NCBI GenBank assembly: GCA_019059635.1
Contig: JAGVRJ010000006.1
Coordinates: 744,001-808,000, forward strand
From: Proales similis
Lineage: Eukaryota > Rotifera > Eurotatoria > Ploima > Proalidae
Direction: 5' to 3'
Length of the DNA: 64,000 bases
Made by a program: the position numbers and the translations under genes. Shown in pieces: positions 53,493-64,000 of this stretch; the first letter of the stretch is position 1; every line of letters starts with the position of its first letter. The notes below the pieces were generated by a model that made no database searches, was not told where the DNA came from, and saw nothing but the letters and a program-made list of their open reading frames with translations.

Positions 53493-53517
53493 GTTTATCG
53501 ATCGTCGATCGATAAAC
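53493..53517. repeat. 25-nt perfect palindrome upstream of the GPCR gene
   Basis: Arms GTTTATCGATCG and CGATCGATAAAC surround a single central T. The palindrome contains the TATCGAT/ATCGATA core known from DRE/DREF promoter elements. It lies 226-250 nt upstream of the GPCR start codon. Confidence 0.6.
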
Positions 53518-55584
53518 TCAACAAGACAGCGGCAATGGGCGCCATCTTTTCATTAAAACTATCGAAATGCGACGGAAATTCGGTGAAGAAAAAGATAAAC
53601 AGTCGGGGAACGCAAGTGAGCACAAGGAGAGCTCGCATGCAAACGCCTACCACTCTTTGTCAGGCACAAGCAATTAAATTAATCGACTAAGCGCACAAAT
53701 TGGAAGGCAAAAGAACTGAGAGCGAATGAGTGGCTGGCATGGTGACACCAAATTAGTTTTGGGTAATTTGCTCACTTGAAAAAATTTTCCACAGTCTATG
53801 CTGACGTACTGAATAAAAAATCTCGACGGCCCAATTATAGAGAACTGAGGATGGTAAACGCGATTTGAATTGGCGCGTCGGCTCTGGCGAGCGTCTACTC
53901 AAAGCCCAAAGCGGCAAGAGTAGACAGATATCTGGCTAACGTTAAACGAAGTCTTCAGAGCAGCTAAATCTCAGTAAAATTCGAGAATACTTGTGCCAGA
54001 GGTAACCCATTTTGGTTTATCCCAACCAGCATTTATCGCGATCGATCGATATTCTCCATATATCCTGCGAGCGATAAAAACAAAATGAAAATAGAAGCGA
54101 GATTTGAAATGCTTATGGAGGCATATTTGACTTGGAAAAGTGCAACTAACGGATTTTCGCATTTGTCACGTAAATTTTAGCTCATCGAAATCAGTGGAGC
54201 TCAGTTTTATTGACTCGCATCTCACATTTTTGTCTCGCTGGCTGGCGTTCTGGATGAACCGCAGCGTGAATCGATTTCTCATAAAATGCATTTGCAACAT
54301 TGGAAGCTGCAATTCAGCAAAAAGCGAATCTGGACAATCTTAAAGAGTCGTTTCTATTTTGCTGCATTATTCTCACAGTTGACACTGACAGCTGGAAGAA
54401 ATTTAGTAACTAATTGGCATGAAACCTCTGATGAGCACCATATTGAGCAGGAGCACCCGCTCTGACACTCTTTGGAGCTAGACATGCTCGGAAAAGATGA
54501 GGAAAAAGAAGAAATTGCGAGTCACTCTAATAGAGAATGCGCACGCAATCAGAGTAGTCGATCTGTCCACACTGTATTGTTCAAACTTGCGCAATCGACT
54601 CCAGAGATTTTCGGCTTAAAGGAAAGAGGAAGATTGGCCTTATCGTGCCGGGGCCAAATTACTCTAATTGTTGCATTGGACATAGAACTGGAAATGTGAT
54701 ATTGCTCGAGCCAGCCTACCCTGACAGTTAAGGCACCGAGCGAATTTGAATTGATTCACTAATGTCAATCGAATTATACGCTAAGTGGTTTTAATTGCGA
54801 ATATTGGGAATTTAGAATGGATGAATGCTTTCAATGGCTAAGTAGCATCAAGTCACTTGCATTATTGTAAATGCGATGCTCTTAGGTGCCTGTCTCAAGG
54901 TCTGCAAATATCGTGACTCTCTGAAATAGAAAATAGGAAGACGATTCTCATTGAAGAGAGATTGATAGATTTTTTCAATTAATTTCCAATAGAAATCATG
55001 TAAGTACGGTTTTTACAAATATCGTCGAGCATTGTCTGAAAATGGGTGCCGATGGAAGCACCTGCCCAGCGTAATTGTGTGCAGACGTGCATAAGAAAAC
55101 GTGACGGCTATTTATAATCGCATGAAGGCTCGAAGCTATCAAACACAAATGCATGTAGATGAATACGAATCAGCAATGAAGAGCGTTCAGTTCGATCGTT
55201 CGAAATATATAGCTCGCGCTCAAATCCGATAAAATTTCTTATCAGCGAGCTGCATGCTGTTTGACTGGTCTCGGCCGGGTTGGCTGCTTACTTGCTTCGA
55301 CAGACAATCATTTACAAGGATGAATATTCATTTTTGTTGCGCCCAAGCATCTGTGTAGATCCATAATTTGTCAGAAAGAGAAGGCCCAACTTCCAACGCA
55401 GGGCTTATTTAAATGAATACGTTTGCCATTCGGAAAAGCTTGCCTTTCCATCCGCTGCTGCTCTTTATGCCCAGAAATGCAGAAATTCTCTGTTCACTCA
55501 GCCAAGATGATTGGATTAAAATGGCCTTTCAGCCGGTTTTCTCTATTTATTCTTCTCTCTTGGTTTATTTCAGTTGTATAATGA
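53518..55584. other. Large spacer between GPCR and MPRIP genes
   Basis: Roughly 2 kb between the upstream side of the GPCR and the poly(A) signal of the MPRIP gene (AATAAA on the minus strand at 55590-55585). No coding sequence or RNA gene recognised. A second TATCGCGATCGATCGATA stretch occurs near 54034-54051. Confidence 0.4.
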
Positions 55585-55736
55585 TTTATTAAATATAATA
55601 ATAACGTTCAACAAAAATGATTGCGGCTCTCTCTTTAAATAGGTCAAAAACATTAAAGTTCTTGCTCGAAGAATATCATCAAATCGGAACAAGTCGGTTG
55701 CATGAAACACCCCACACAGCAGCTGAATTAGAGTAT

Positions 55737-58700
55737 TTAGCACATGGTGTCGTTTTGTGACAATAAATCGTTCAGAATCGGATGGCGACTTGGCGTCTTG
55801 TTTGTTTGCATGAATAATCTGTCTGTGGCGTTTGGCGCTGCCTCTGCTCGACGGTTGGCTGTCTCTAATTGACTTTTTAGCTCGCTGTTCTGACGCTGTA
55901 GATGAGCAACAAGTTCATCGCTATTCTTTATGCTCATCAGTTTGTTGAGCTCATTGAGCTGCTCACTGACTTGAGAACGATGCTCCTGATAGATTTGATT
56001 GACATGACTCAAGACTCGCTCCAGAGGTCCGCTATGCTCCGCTTCACATTTCTCCTCTTGTTCTGCTTGACCCGCTTCGATGTTAAAATGTTTCACTCGC
56101 AGGCTTTTCAACGCTTTGAGCACCCAGTCGAAGCGATCCAAGCACTGGGCCTCGAGCAAAAGTTGCGACGATATGTGCCGCAGCGAGCTCTCGTTGTTCA
56201 CCAACAGATCAGCCGCCAATTTGACCAGCTGCTCGTCGCATGCCCTTTGCTGGAAGCCTGGCTGGCTCAGCGAGCGCACGCTCAGGTCTTGACGCTTTAA
56301 TGTCTCACACGCGAACTGCAGGTGGCCGTCAAGCACTGACTGGTGCACAAGCTGTTCCGCTATGTAGGAGACGGTCTGTTGGTTAATGTTGGCCAACTTG
56401 TCTGAGGACAGCGTTTTCTCCAACTCATTGAGGAGATCACCGAATTGATCACGCGCGAGCAGGTTCTCCCTGGCCCAGGCCAGACTATACTTGCCCGGGC
56501 TATTCACCCGCTCCAGCAGCCAGTCGAATGTAATGCTCTCCGAAGTGCGTATCGCCTCTGTGCTCAGGCTCACTAGGCGGTCTAGTAAGCATTGCGCACT
56601 TGAACCACCGGAATTTTCTTCAAGCTTTTTCAAGAAGAACTCGATATCCGACGATTGCTTGCTGTGAATTGTGCTCAGTCTGGCTTGGTATTCTTCGTTC
56701 AGCTTTTGAAGTTCGTCACATTGCGCTTCTTTCTCGCGCATATAAACATCAACAGAGTAGATGTGCTCGCCGAGCTCGTTGTTTTCCACCTTGAGCTCAA
56801 GCAGCTCATTTGACTTTTGAGCCAGCTCTTCCTCGACTTTTTCCAGCTTGACCTGAAGCTCTTCGACCGCATTTTGAATTTGAGCCTGAGCTCTTTTCAG
56901 CCGGCCTGTCAGGCTGGTTTCGTTCAAACTCTGCGGACCTATGCCGCTCACTCCCGACAGCCAGTTGTACGTGTTGCTTATGCTCACGTCGAGCTCTTGC
57001 AGAACCTTTTCATACTCGTGCGCTTGTCGTTGCGCGTAAACGAGCTTAAACTCGAGCGTCTCGACCTCCTCATTGAGCGTGTCGATTTCATTGCGAGCGT
57101 CCTCCTTCAGCTCGTTTAGCTCCGACTGCAGCTGCTCCTTTGCTGCTCTCTCGTCGGCAAGCGCTTGCTCGAGCGACTCAAACGCGGCCGACGAGCTGTC
57201 CTTTGGCTCCTTTAAAAGCTTCTCTTTCTCAGCCAACTGAGCTTCCAGCTGACTGATGACCTCTTCTTTGCTCATCAGAACTTTGACAAGCTCGTCGCCA
57301 GCTGGATCCATTTCCCGATTATCTACTGTGCTCTCGAGCTCTTTTATTGATCGCTCGCAGACGTTCAACTTCTCGCGCAGTGTGTTTGCTTGACTACGAC
57401 TCGACTCTGTTGCAGTGTTGGCCATCTCCAGACGCTTTTTGAGTTGATTCAGTTCGGCATAGAGTCGACTCTGTTCCTGCTCTGCTTCGTTCATCATTTC
57501 GACGTGAATTTTCTCCAACAGCTTGTATTTGGCCTCGAGCTCGTCGCTGCGCTTGACAACTTCCTCGTAGCTCGTTATTCGCGCACTGCCATTCTCATGC
57601 TCTTGTGATTGACGCTCGTCTCGACTAACCAAGCTGGGCGAAGTGCGATGCGTAGGCATCGGATTAACAACCAGCTTGGGCTTGCATTTGCTACAAGCCG
57701 GCGCTAATTGCTCGATTGCGTGACGCAATCCTTCAGACCATCTCGAGCAGCGCTCGGCACTGAGCGACTTAAGCTGAACACAATTGTTGCTTGGCTGATG
57801 CAGAAGGCAAAGCTTCAGCTCGTTGGGCGTTCCTTCAGCCACGATTAATTGGCTGCAGCGGCTTAGCTCAAATCGGCCCAGAGGCGCCTCGCCGGCCCGC
57901 TGTTTGTCTGGCCAATAGCAAAGCACAAAGTCGTTCAAACAGAACCAATGTTTCTCGTAGAGCTGGCTTGCTGCGTTTAGCTTGTACATGTAACCGCTCA
58001 TGCAGCGAGAGCTTGTCGTCAGGTCAATGAGCTCGTTTTTCTGATTCAACTGCGGCGAAGGCGACAGATTCGACGACGACGACGTTTGCTTCTGATACCT
58101 GAGCTCCGATTTGGCCGACACTGGCCGAAAGGCCGAGCCGGTGAAATTCGCCAAGTTTGCTTTTGCTTTTCCGCCTGAACTCGCAGGAGTTGTTTTGGCG
58201 AAGCGTTTCATTTGTGCCTCCTCTTCGTGCTGGTACTCGATCAGTAGCTGGTTGAGGTTTTCCTTCAGCCTCTGCTTGCGAACCACGTCATCTTCTTTGG
58301 CAGCACGCTTGCCGCGCTCGTCTGCCGAGTCGACTAGGTCTCGTTGCGCTTCTCCGTCTCGCTCGGGACGAAGTTTGACACTTTCCGAATCTGATCGGTC
58401 GGACGAGCTGCTCTCGTTCTTCTCGCCTTTCTCTCTTCGCCGCTCGAGCGGCCTGCCCAGGTGAAACAAGAGAACATCGCGCCACTTTGAAATCTCGTCT
58501 CCATTGCCTGCTCCGATGTATATGTCCGGATGAGGATGCGCCATCTTCAGACACAGCGAATATGGATAGGTGTTGAAAGGCGGACCGCTGCCCGGCTCGA
58601 CGTTCAGCTCGACTATTCGCTCGCACTGGCTCAAGTCGATGCTGCCCTGCGGCAGAGTGAGCGGGTTTTCGTCCAACGCGTAGGTCAGCTCGCTGTTGTC

Positions 58701-59022
58701 GTAGAAAACGAAGAAACGACGCTGCCATCGTTTTGTCTTGCTCACGTCAATGTCCAACGGCGCTATAAACAGAAAGCCGTACTTGCAGACCTTGCGATTG
58801 CCCTAGTGGCGGCAAAAGATTAGTCAAGGTGGTTGCTAAAAAAAAAAAGGGGCGAAATGCGTCATTTTGTCTCACCTTGTCTGTCAGCGCCTCGTTTGAG
58901 TGCGCCTGTTTCGGGTGGAAGCATTGCTGGCACTTGGCCGAGTTGTAGATGTGAGGAACAAACTTGTTGCACTTGACCACTGGCTTCTGGAAAGCGAGTG
59001 GCGCAGCATTCAAAACGCTCAT
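55737..59022 (-). CDS. MPRIP: Myosin phosphatase Rho-interacting protein (MPRIP / outspread homologue)
   Basis: Actin-associated scaffold which in vertebrates targets myosin phosphatase and RhoA to stress fibres. Two exons, 59022-58876 and 58802-55737, give about 1070 residues. The N-terminal block CNKFVPHIYNSAKCQQCFHP matches the MPRIP start (CRKFQANIFNKSKCQNCFKP). PH1 follows: VCKYGFLFIAPLDID, then KTKRWQRRFFVFYDNSELTY and ALDENPLTLPQGSIDLSQCE. PH2 is MSGYMYKLNAASQLYEKHWF and CLNDFVLCYWPDK. From about residue 420 onward the protein is almost entirely coiled coil (for example ELEAKYKLLEKIHVEMMNEA). The long middle linker is Ser-rich and charged. Vertebrate MPRIP has the same order: Cys-containing N-terminus, PH, linker, PH, coiled coil. 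Confidence 0.87.
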
Positions 59023-59728
59023 CGTGGCAGCAGTGTGGGCCCAACAAACTTCAACTAATGCTCACATCGGCGTCTATAGACAACACTGAGGCCCTCTCTT
59101 CATTGAGCTACGGTGGTCACTACGATTGAACAAATTATGCCCGCGCTGACCGTATGTAAGCTGTGGGCAATGCCTCTGACCCTTATTAATAATTCTGAAT
59201 TATGAAATTCACCGCTTGCAAATGCTAATTAACTGCCGGCCCAGGTGCCCCGGCGTGCCGCCTGACCTAGTTTGGGTGCAAAATTGAATAAGTAGTAAAT
59301 TGCTCGCCGCAATTTTATCAACTATTGATCAATTTACTATCTGATCGTGTCCGTGCGAGTAGCTCGCCTTTCTAACAACCCACTCGGCCCTCTCTCTCTC
59401 TCTCTTAATTGATTTAATGAGGAAATTTATCTCAGCCTGCTGCATCTTGCCTCTGCTCTTGTATGATCGGCTCGTTCTATAGCGCCGATAAAAATTGCTC
59501 CTTAGAAATTGCTCAGCGTGGTGCTTCAATTAAAGTTCCTTTTCACTCAACTGCATGAGAATTTCTTGCCCATCGACGAGAAAGTGAATTTTGAATAAAA
59601 GCGGTCAAGACAATAAATTTGCGCCGAAGCTTTTTTATTTGCTCTTGATAGATGAGAGGGTCTGTTGATATGCGGCTGAACGACTGAACGTTAGAAGCGA
59701 GGAAACAGGCGAATATCGTGTTTGTGTC
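59023..59728. other. Divergent spacer between MPRIP and ORC2
   Basis: About 700 nt with a TCTC run near 59393-59404. It presumably holds the two divergent promoters. No gene recognised; open frames on the minus strand are shadows or chance. Confidence 0.35.
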
Positions 59729-61432
59729 ATGAGTCGGCTTTCTCTCGGTCCCGGTGCCAAGCAGTATGTTCTGGTCGCGTGGCACGACTCGGACGTGTCC
59801 GACCACATACGCGACAAATCTTATGGTGGCAAACTCAAGAACGACACTGGCGCGGACGGTACGCAGCAAATTGGATTCGAAAAAAAAAGAAACTGAAAGT
59901 TGAGTAATAAAGCGGAAAACCAAAAGCCGGCCGAGTTGCTGGGCGGCAAAAAGAAGCGGCTGTCGCGCAAGGCGAGTATGATGGCGGACAAACAAGACGA
60001 AGAGGCCAGACTGAAGGCGCTTGGCATGAACGTGGCCATAGACGAGCTGGAGAAGCTGCGAATTGAAAACGAAGACGAGTTTACACGTGTGAGCCGCCAT
60101 TTCGTGTTCGGCAATCACTCTGACGGCCAGATAGCCAAGACATCGAACAACCGGCTTGAGCAGTCGCTTCGAATCAGCTACTACAACATGCACGAGACGT
60201 TGAAAGGCTACAAGTCGGAGCACGAGGCCACTATCCAGCAGCTGAACGAATCGTTCGAGCAGAGTCTGTTTCCCGAGTGGTTCAAGCTCATGAGGTAAAG
60301 ACTGCTTCCGCTTCCTACTTTTGGCGATTGTCCTCATCTCGCGCCAGCCTTGGCTTCAATGTCCTGCTGCATGGAGTCGGCTCGAAAAAAGAGCTCGTGG
60401 AGAATTTTTGTAAATTAAATCTAGAAAATGAGTTTTTCGTTGAGCTGCTGGGCTATCATCCAGATCTGAATTACAAAAACGTGAGATTCAACTGCTCGTG
60501 CTGAGATTTTGAGCCCATTAAAACGAGCTTGAGAATAGGTGCTCAGGCTGATCTTAAGTGACATGCTGGGTTTGAACGAGTCGTTCAAGAGCGTCGAGGA
60601 GCAGCTGAACGCGATTCATCGTCACTTGAGTAAGTGTGCCAACCTTGCAATTGGTGAACTGCTGCTAGAGCTTAACATTGCCGAGTGAAGAGAACAAGCT
60701 GTATGTGGTGATACACAACATTGACGGCGTCTGCTTGAGAGACGCCTCGGTCCAACACTGTCTGTCTGAGCTGGCTTCCAATAAGAATGTTCACTTGTTG
60801 GCCACTGTGGACCACATAAACAGCGCTCTGTGTAAGCAAGTCCTTGCCTATTTCAGTTCGAGTTGAATTGACTCAAACTTGCTCTAAACAGTATGGGACC
60901 AGATGGTCTACGCCAAATTCAAATGGGTGCACTTTGAAACGCACACGTTGAGACCCTACCACGAAGAGATCATGTACGAGAGCTCGTTGATGATGAATCA
61001 GGCCGGCAGCGTCCAACTCAGCTCAATGATCCACATCTTGAAGAGTTTGACTCAAAACGCCAAAAATATTTTCACTTTGATGGTGCAGAGCGCACTCGAG
61101 CCGCAAAATGGCCGCAAAGGTGACTCTCTCTCTCTTTCTCCTAAACCCTCCCTTTCTCTTTCTCTTCTTCTATTTCTGCTTTTCATCCTCTCGCTGCTTC
61201 TTGCTCTAAGCCGACTCATTTTAAAGGAATCACCTTCACCAAACTCTACCACCAGTGCCGTGAACGGTTCTACGTAAGCAACGAGCTCACGCTTCGAGCC
61301 CAGCTTACCGAGTTCATTGATCACAAACTGATCAAAATCAAAACCGAGTCTGACGGCTACGAGACCATATTTCTGCTGGTCGACGACGCCAACCTGCGCA
61401 CGTACATGAGCGATCTCAAAGACAAGCTCTAG
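59729..61432 (+). CDS. ORC2: Origin recognition complex subunit 2
   Basis: Nuclear subunit of the six-protein complex that marks replication origins and loads the MCM helicase. The N-terminus is short and basic (MSRLSLGPGAKQYVLVAWHD, GGKKKRLSRK). The ORC2 core follows: LGFNVLLHGVGSKKELVENF then CKLNLENEFFVELLGYHPDL, VLRLILSDMLG, LYVVIHNIDGVCLRDASVQH, HLLATVDHINSALLWDQMVY, ESSLMMNQAGSVQLSSMIHI, LKSLTQNAKNIF, and GITFTKLYHQCRERFYVSNE with LTLRAQLTEFIDHKLIKIKT. It matches human ORC2 across the AAA-like and winged-helix parts, but the N-terminal region is much shorter. Introns are GT-AG in phase (GAD/AENQ, YKN/VLRL, HL/KNKLY, AL/LWDQ, GRK/GITF); the last is a CT-rich intron. AATAAA is at 61487. 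Confidence 0.92.
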
Positions 61433-61624
61433 TCACGGCCGACAACTCACTCGCCTCAATCTGGCTGATTCGTTTAATTTTTCTACAATAAACAATGACT
61501 TTGGAAAACGACGATTCTTGTCGAGTGCCGTCCATAAATTGAAAGCGAAGGAGTTGAGCATCCTTGGCTGCTTCGTTGGCAACCATTTCAGACACAATTG
61601 ACTTGTTTACTTGAAAGGCAAGAG

Positions 61625-63004
61625 ATGAGCGTGGAGGAAAAGCAAGCGCGTTCGGTATTTGGTGAGCATCTCTCAAGGTCAGGATCGAGCTTGTTCTAAA
61701 ATTTCCTCAAGTCGGAAATATTCCGCACGGCACCACCGAGGAGCAAATGAAGGACATATTCTCAACCGTGGGAACTATTCTCAGCTTCAGGCAAGTGCAC
61801 GTTAGACAGTCTGTGCTGATTGGCAGTAACACTTGGAGGTGTTTAGAATAGTTTACGACCGTGAGACTGGCAACCCCAAAGGCTACGGTTTCGCAGAGTA
61901 CTCGGACGTGGAGATGGCGCAGAGTGCGATTCGAAATCTAAACGGCTACGAGTTCAACGGACGAACCCTCAGAGTGGACAAAGCGTCGAGCCAAGCAGAC
62001 GAGCTGAGAATGATTCATCAGCAGAGCGGAGGTCCGCCGATCGAGAACCCTTACGGCGAGAACGTATCCCCGGACAAAGCGCCTGAAGCGATCAGCAAAG
62101 CGGTGGCCAGTCTACCGCCCGAGCAGATGTTCGAGTTGATGAAGCAAATGAAACTTTGCATCCAAAACAATCTGAACGAAACAAGAGCGATGCTGATGAA
62201 TAATCCGCAACTGGCGTATGCGCTCCTACAGGCCCAAGTCATCATGCGCCTAGTCGATCCCCAAGTGGCTTCGACTTATCTTCATCGCAAGCCCGAAAAC
62301 ATTCAGCCCATAATGCCTTCTAACGCGAGCCCCATGCCTCCCAACGTAGGTTGCAAAAGTCGTCAAGTTCTCGCTCACTGATCAGATGGTCACGTTTGAA
62401 GATGATGCGAGGTCCGCCGGGAATGCCGGTGATGCCACTCATGCCTCCGGTTCCAGCTCCAGTTCCAGCCCAAATGCGAATGCCTCCTGCCCACTCTCAT
62501 CGTCAAGTGCACGGTAACTCAGATCGACAGTCTAAAGGCCAAGAGAGTTGAGAAGCAATACGCTGCTTTTTTAAAGAGCCTACGCCTGACCCACGATATC
62601 AAGCCGGCCCGCCAGGACGTTCAATGCCGGTAGACAAAGCAGACGTTTGCGCATTCGTCTGATTCTCTCTTTTAAGCGAAGAAAACTATTAAGTCACAAG
62701 GAGGACGAGGTGGCAACCAGCCGCCACCGTCACAGCCGTCTTCAATGGGAGCAAGTCACCGAGATTCCAAAGCCGCGTCAGCCGTCGGTGGTCTACCTCT
62801 ATCAAACGTCGACCAGGAAAAGGTAAAACTTGATCTCCCGATTGAGCTTGTTCGAGAGTTAAAGCCGTTTGAAAGGCTGCACTGATCATGCAAGTGCTGC
62901 AGCTTACCGACGAGCAGATCGCAATCTTGCCGCCAGAGCAGAGGCAAAGCATTCTGATGCTCAAGGAGCAAATAGCCCACAGCGCCGGTGGCCTGGGTCC
63001 TTGA
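61625..63004 (+). CDS. CSTF2: Cleavage stimulation factor subunit 2 (CstF-64)
   Basis: RNA-binding subunit of the mRNA 3'-end processing machinery that recognises GU-rich sequence downstream of poly(A) sites. The RRM assembles as MSVEEKQARSVF/VGNIPHG, EEQMKDIFSTVGTILSFR/, then IVYDRETGNPKGYGFAEYSD and AIRNLNGYEFNGRTLRVDKA. The hinge domain is AISKAVASLPPEQMFELMKQ followed by MKLCIQNNLNETRAMLMNNP and AYALLQAQVIMRLVDP. A shortened Pro/Met/Gly-rich middle follows, and then the C-terminal helix EK/AALIMQVLQLTDEQIAILP and PEQRQSILMLKEQIAHS. The MEARA/G repeat region of vertebrates is absent. The intron at 61791-61846 appears to be GC-AG. Only about 130 nt separate the ORC2 poly(A) signal from this ATG. 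AATAAA is at 63061. Confidence 0.94.
61791..61846 (+). other. CSTF2: Probable GC-AG intron in CSTF2
   Basis: Donor context AG/GCAAGT is the usual strong GC donor. Removing 61791-61846 gives LSFR-IVYDRETG, aligned without gaps to human LSFRLVYDRETG. The GT-AG alternative (61795-61838) would insert RQVF into a beta strand of the RRM. Confidence 0.65.
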
Positions 63005-63430
63005 GAGTGACTCGAAATGATTATATGAGCCGTTGGACGTTTGGCAGTCGATTCGCTGTAAATAAACTCAAGAATTAATAGCCTGTGAGGCTAAGACGCA
63101 CTTTATTGTTGAAGCGAGCTCAATATATTGGGGGGCCAAAGCGAATCGTCACAAGTTAAATAAAACAGCTGGAAAATGTCGATGAAAAATTTAGACCGAA
63201 AAAGTAGAAAAAAAAACAAAATGCGTTGAAACAGACAAACTGACGAATATATGATTTGATGAAGTACAAAAGCGTCTCGCAGAATCGCAAAATTGTTCAG
63301 GTAAAAACGAATACAACGCAATTAGACGAAATGAGCTCTTGGGGAGACCTTGACAGCTTTAGAGTTGACTACAAATGAATTGAAGCTTAATTTAACAAAA
63401 AGACAAACAAACAAGTTTGGCGCCGAGGCT
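63005..63430. other. Convergent 3' regions of CSTF2 and the ARID3-like gene
   Basis: Holds AATAAA of CSTF2 at 63061-63066 (+) and AATAAA of the minus-strand gene at 63107-63102, so that gene has a 3' UTR of about 325 nt. No gene recognised. Confidence 0.5.
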
Positions 63431-64000
63431 CTAACAGACAATGTCGTGCTTGACCGCTTCCAGACGCCGCTCTGAATACTCGACTGGGCCGTCGTCTCTG
63501 CCCGGATACAACGTGCCTTGATAGCTTTGTCCGTTCAAGTCGAGCGAAATGAGCAAACACTTGCCAAACAAGTCGGCTTCTAATCGACAGCAAATGGTCA
63601 AGTTGATTTCAGGTGATTAGGAGAAAAACGTGCAACACTTGCCTTTTGACAGAATTTTGATGTTCAGCTTGCCCGGACTGGCCGAAGAAGAGCTGGCTGT
63701 TAGAGTAGCTGAGGCGGTCGAAGCAAACGGCTCGCCAATCTTCTCGTCGCGGTTGAAGCGCTTCGAGGGCCGCGGCTCTGCAAGCTTCGAGTCAGCATCG
63801 TTTGATGGTAAAAATCGACTCGATTGCTCCCTATAATTGTTCTCGTCGGCAAGATCGAACGGCCTCTTGACGGCAAGCGAACGCTGTCCTGGCCCAGGCT
63901 CACTCTCACTATTCTGCTTCGACTCGTTGAGTGAATTGTTCTCGTTCGACGACGAGCACGAACTCGACGAGCTCGTCGGCGGTGTGTTGAGTTCAAAGTA
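63431..64000 (-). CDS. 3' end of a gene resembling ARID3 / dead ringer (truncated by window edge)
   Basis: Only the C-terminal part is inside the window, so the diagnostic ARID DNA-binding domain would lie beyond 64000. Exon 64000-63643 reads FELNTPPTSSSSSCSSSNEN and continues Ser/Asn/Glu-rich to KLNIKILSK. Exon 63579-63431 gives EADLFGKCLLISLDLNGQSY, then QGTLYPGRDDGPVEYSERRL and EAVKHDIVC. The strand LISLDLNGQSYQGTLYP resembles the end of the REKLES region of ARID3 proteins (ISVEINGxxYxGVLF). The join uses a GC donor (AAAAG/GCAAGT); a GT alternative gives a longer, unfamiliar basic peptide. Confidence in the existence of the gene is good, in the family moderate. Confidence 0.5.

Noticed and set aside
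58288-58728. 146-residue minus-strand frame inside MPRIP.
   Set aside because: It is an Arg-rich shadow of the MPRIP coding frame.
61432-61625. ORC2 and CSTF2 as an operon.
   Set aside because: ORC2 has its own AATAAA at 61487, and no trans-splice evidence can be read from genomic sequence alone.

Overview
This window is nuclear DNA from an animal with a very compact genome. The genes are typical metazoan ones: cadherin, RASA1, MRE11, ORC2, TAF7, DONSON, tryptophan hydroxylase, a rhodopsin-class GPCR, calpains. They are broken by many GT-AG introns, mostly about 45-75 nt. Intergenic spaces are usually 100-1000 nt, and poly(A) signals lie just past the stop codons. I cannot name the species. 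A small-bodied invertebrate bilaterian fits. Nothing prokaryotic, viral or CRISPR-like was seen.

Layout. 1-12.8 kb: 3' end of a cadherin (+), phenylalanine hydroxylase (-), intronless SIRT2-type sirtuin (-), long-chain acyl-CoA synthetase (-), then two almost identical metallothionein genes (+) on either side of a calpain gene (-). 13-24.8 kb: TAF7 (-), LYRM7 (-), an ANKRD28/44/52-type ankyrin protein (+), MRE11 (+), an SLC38A10-like transporter (+), ZNHIT1 (-). 25-36 kb: SLC28 nucleoside transporter (-), an unfamiliar Cys-rich/coiled-coil/BTB protein (+), RASA1 (-). 36-43.3 kb: intronless calpain-15-like protein (+), an unrecognised small membrane protein (+), DONSON (+), a CUB protein of the suppressor-of-lurcher type (-). 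43-53.3 kb: 2 kb spacer, tryptophan hydroxylase (-), a secreted or anchored protein built from two GPR158-like ectodomain modules (-), NABP/SOSS-B (+), an orphan GPCR (-). 53-64 kb: 2.5 kb spacer, MPRIP/outspread homologue (-), ORC2 (+), CSTF2 (+), and the 3' end of a gene resembling ARID3/dead ringer (-).

The genes do not form one pathway. Several serve genome maintenance (MRE11, NABP, DONSON, ORC2), two are pterin-dependent aromatic amino acid hydroxylases, and two are calpain-family proteins. I see no operon. Same-strand neighbours such as ORC2 and CSTF2 are close, but each has its own poly(A) signal.

The most notable signals concern splicing. An apparent 2-nt exon restores the invariant Asp of the acyl-CoA synthetase motif. 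A textbook U12-type AT-AC intron sits inside the ZNHIT1 zinc finger. A 12-nt exon encodes the end of SLC28. There are two probable GC-AG introns, and several stop-free introns whose length is a multiple of three. The near-identical metallothionein pair with metal-response elements and the double GPR158-like ectodomain without a seven-helix domain also deserve checking. Exon joins were worked out by hand from splice-site phase and family similarity; no transcript data were available.
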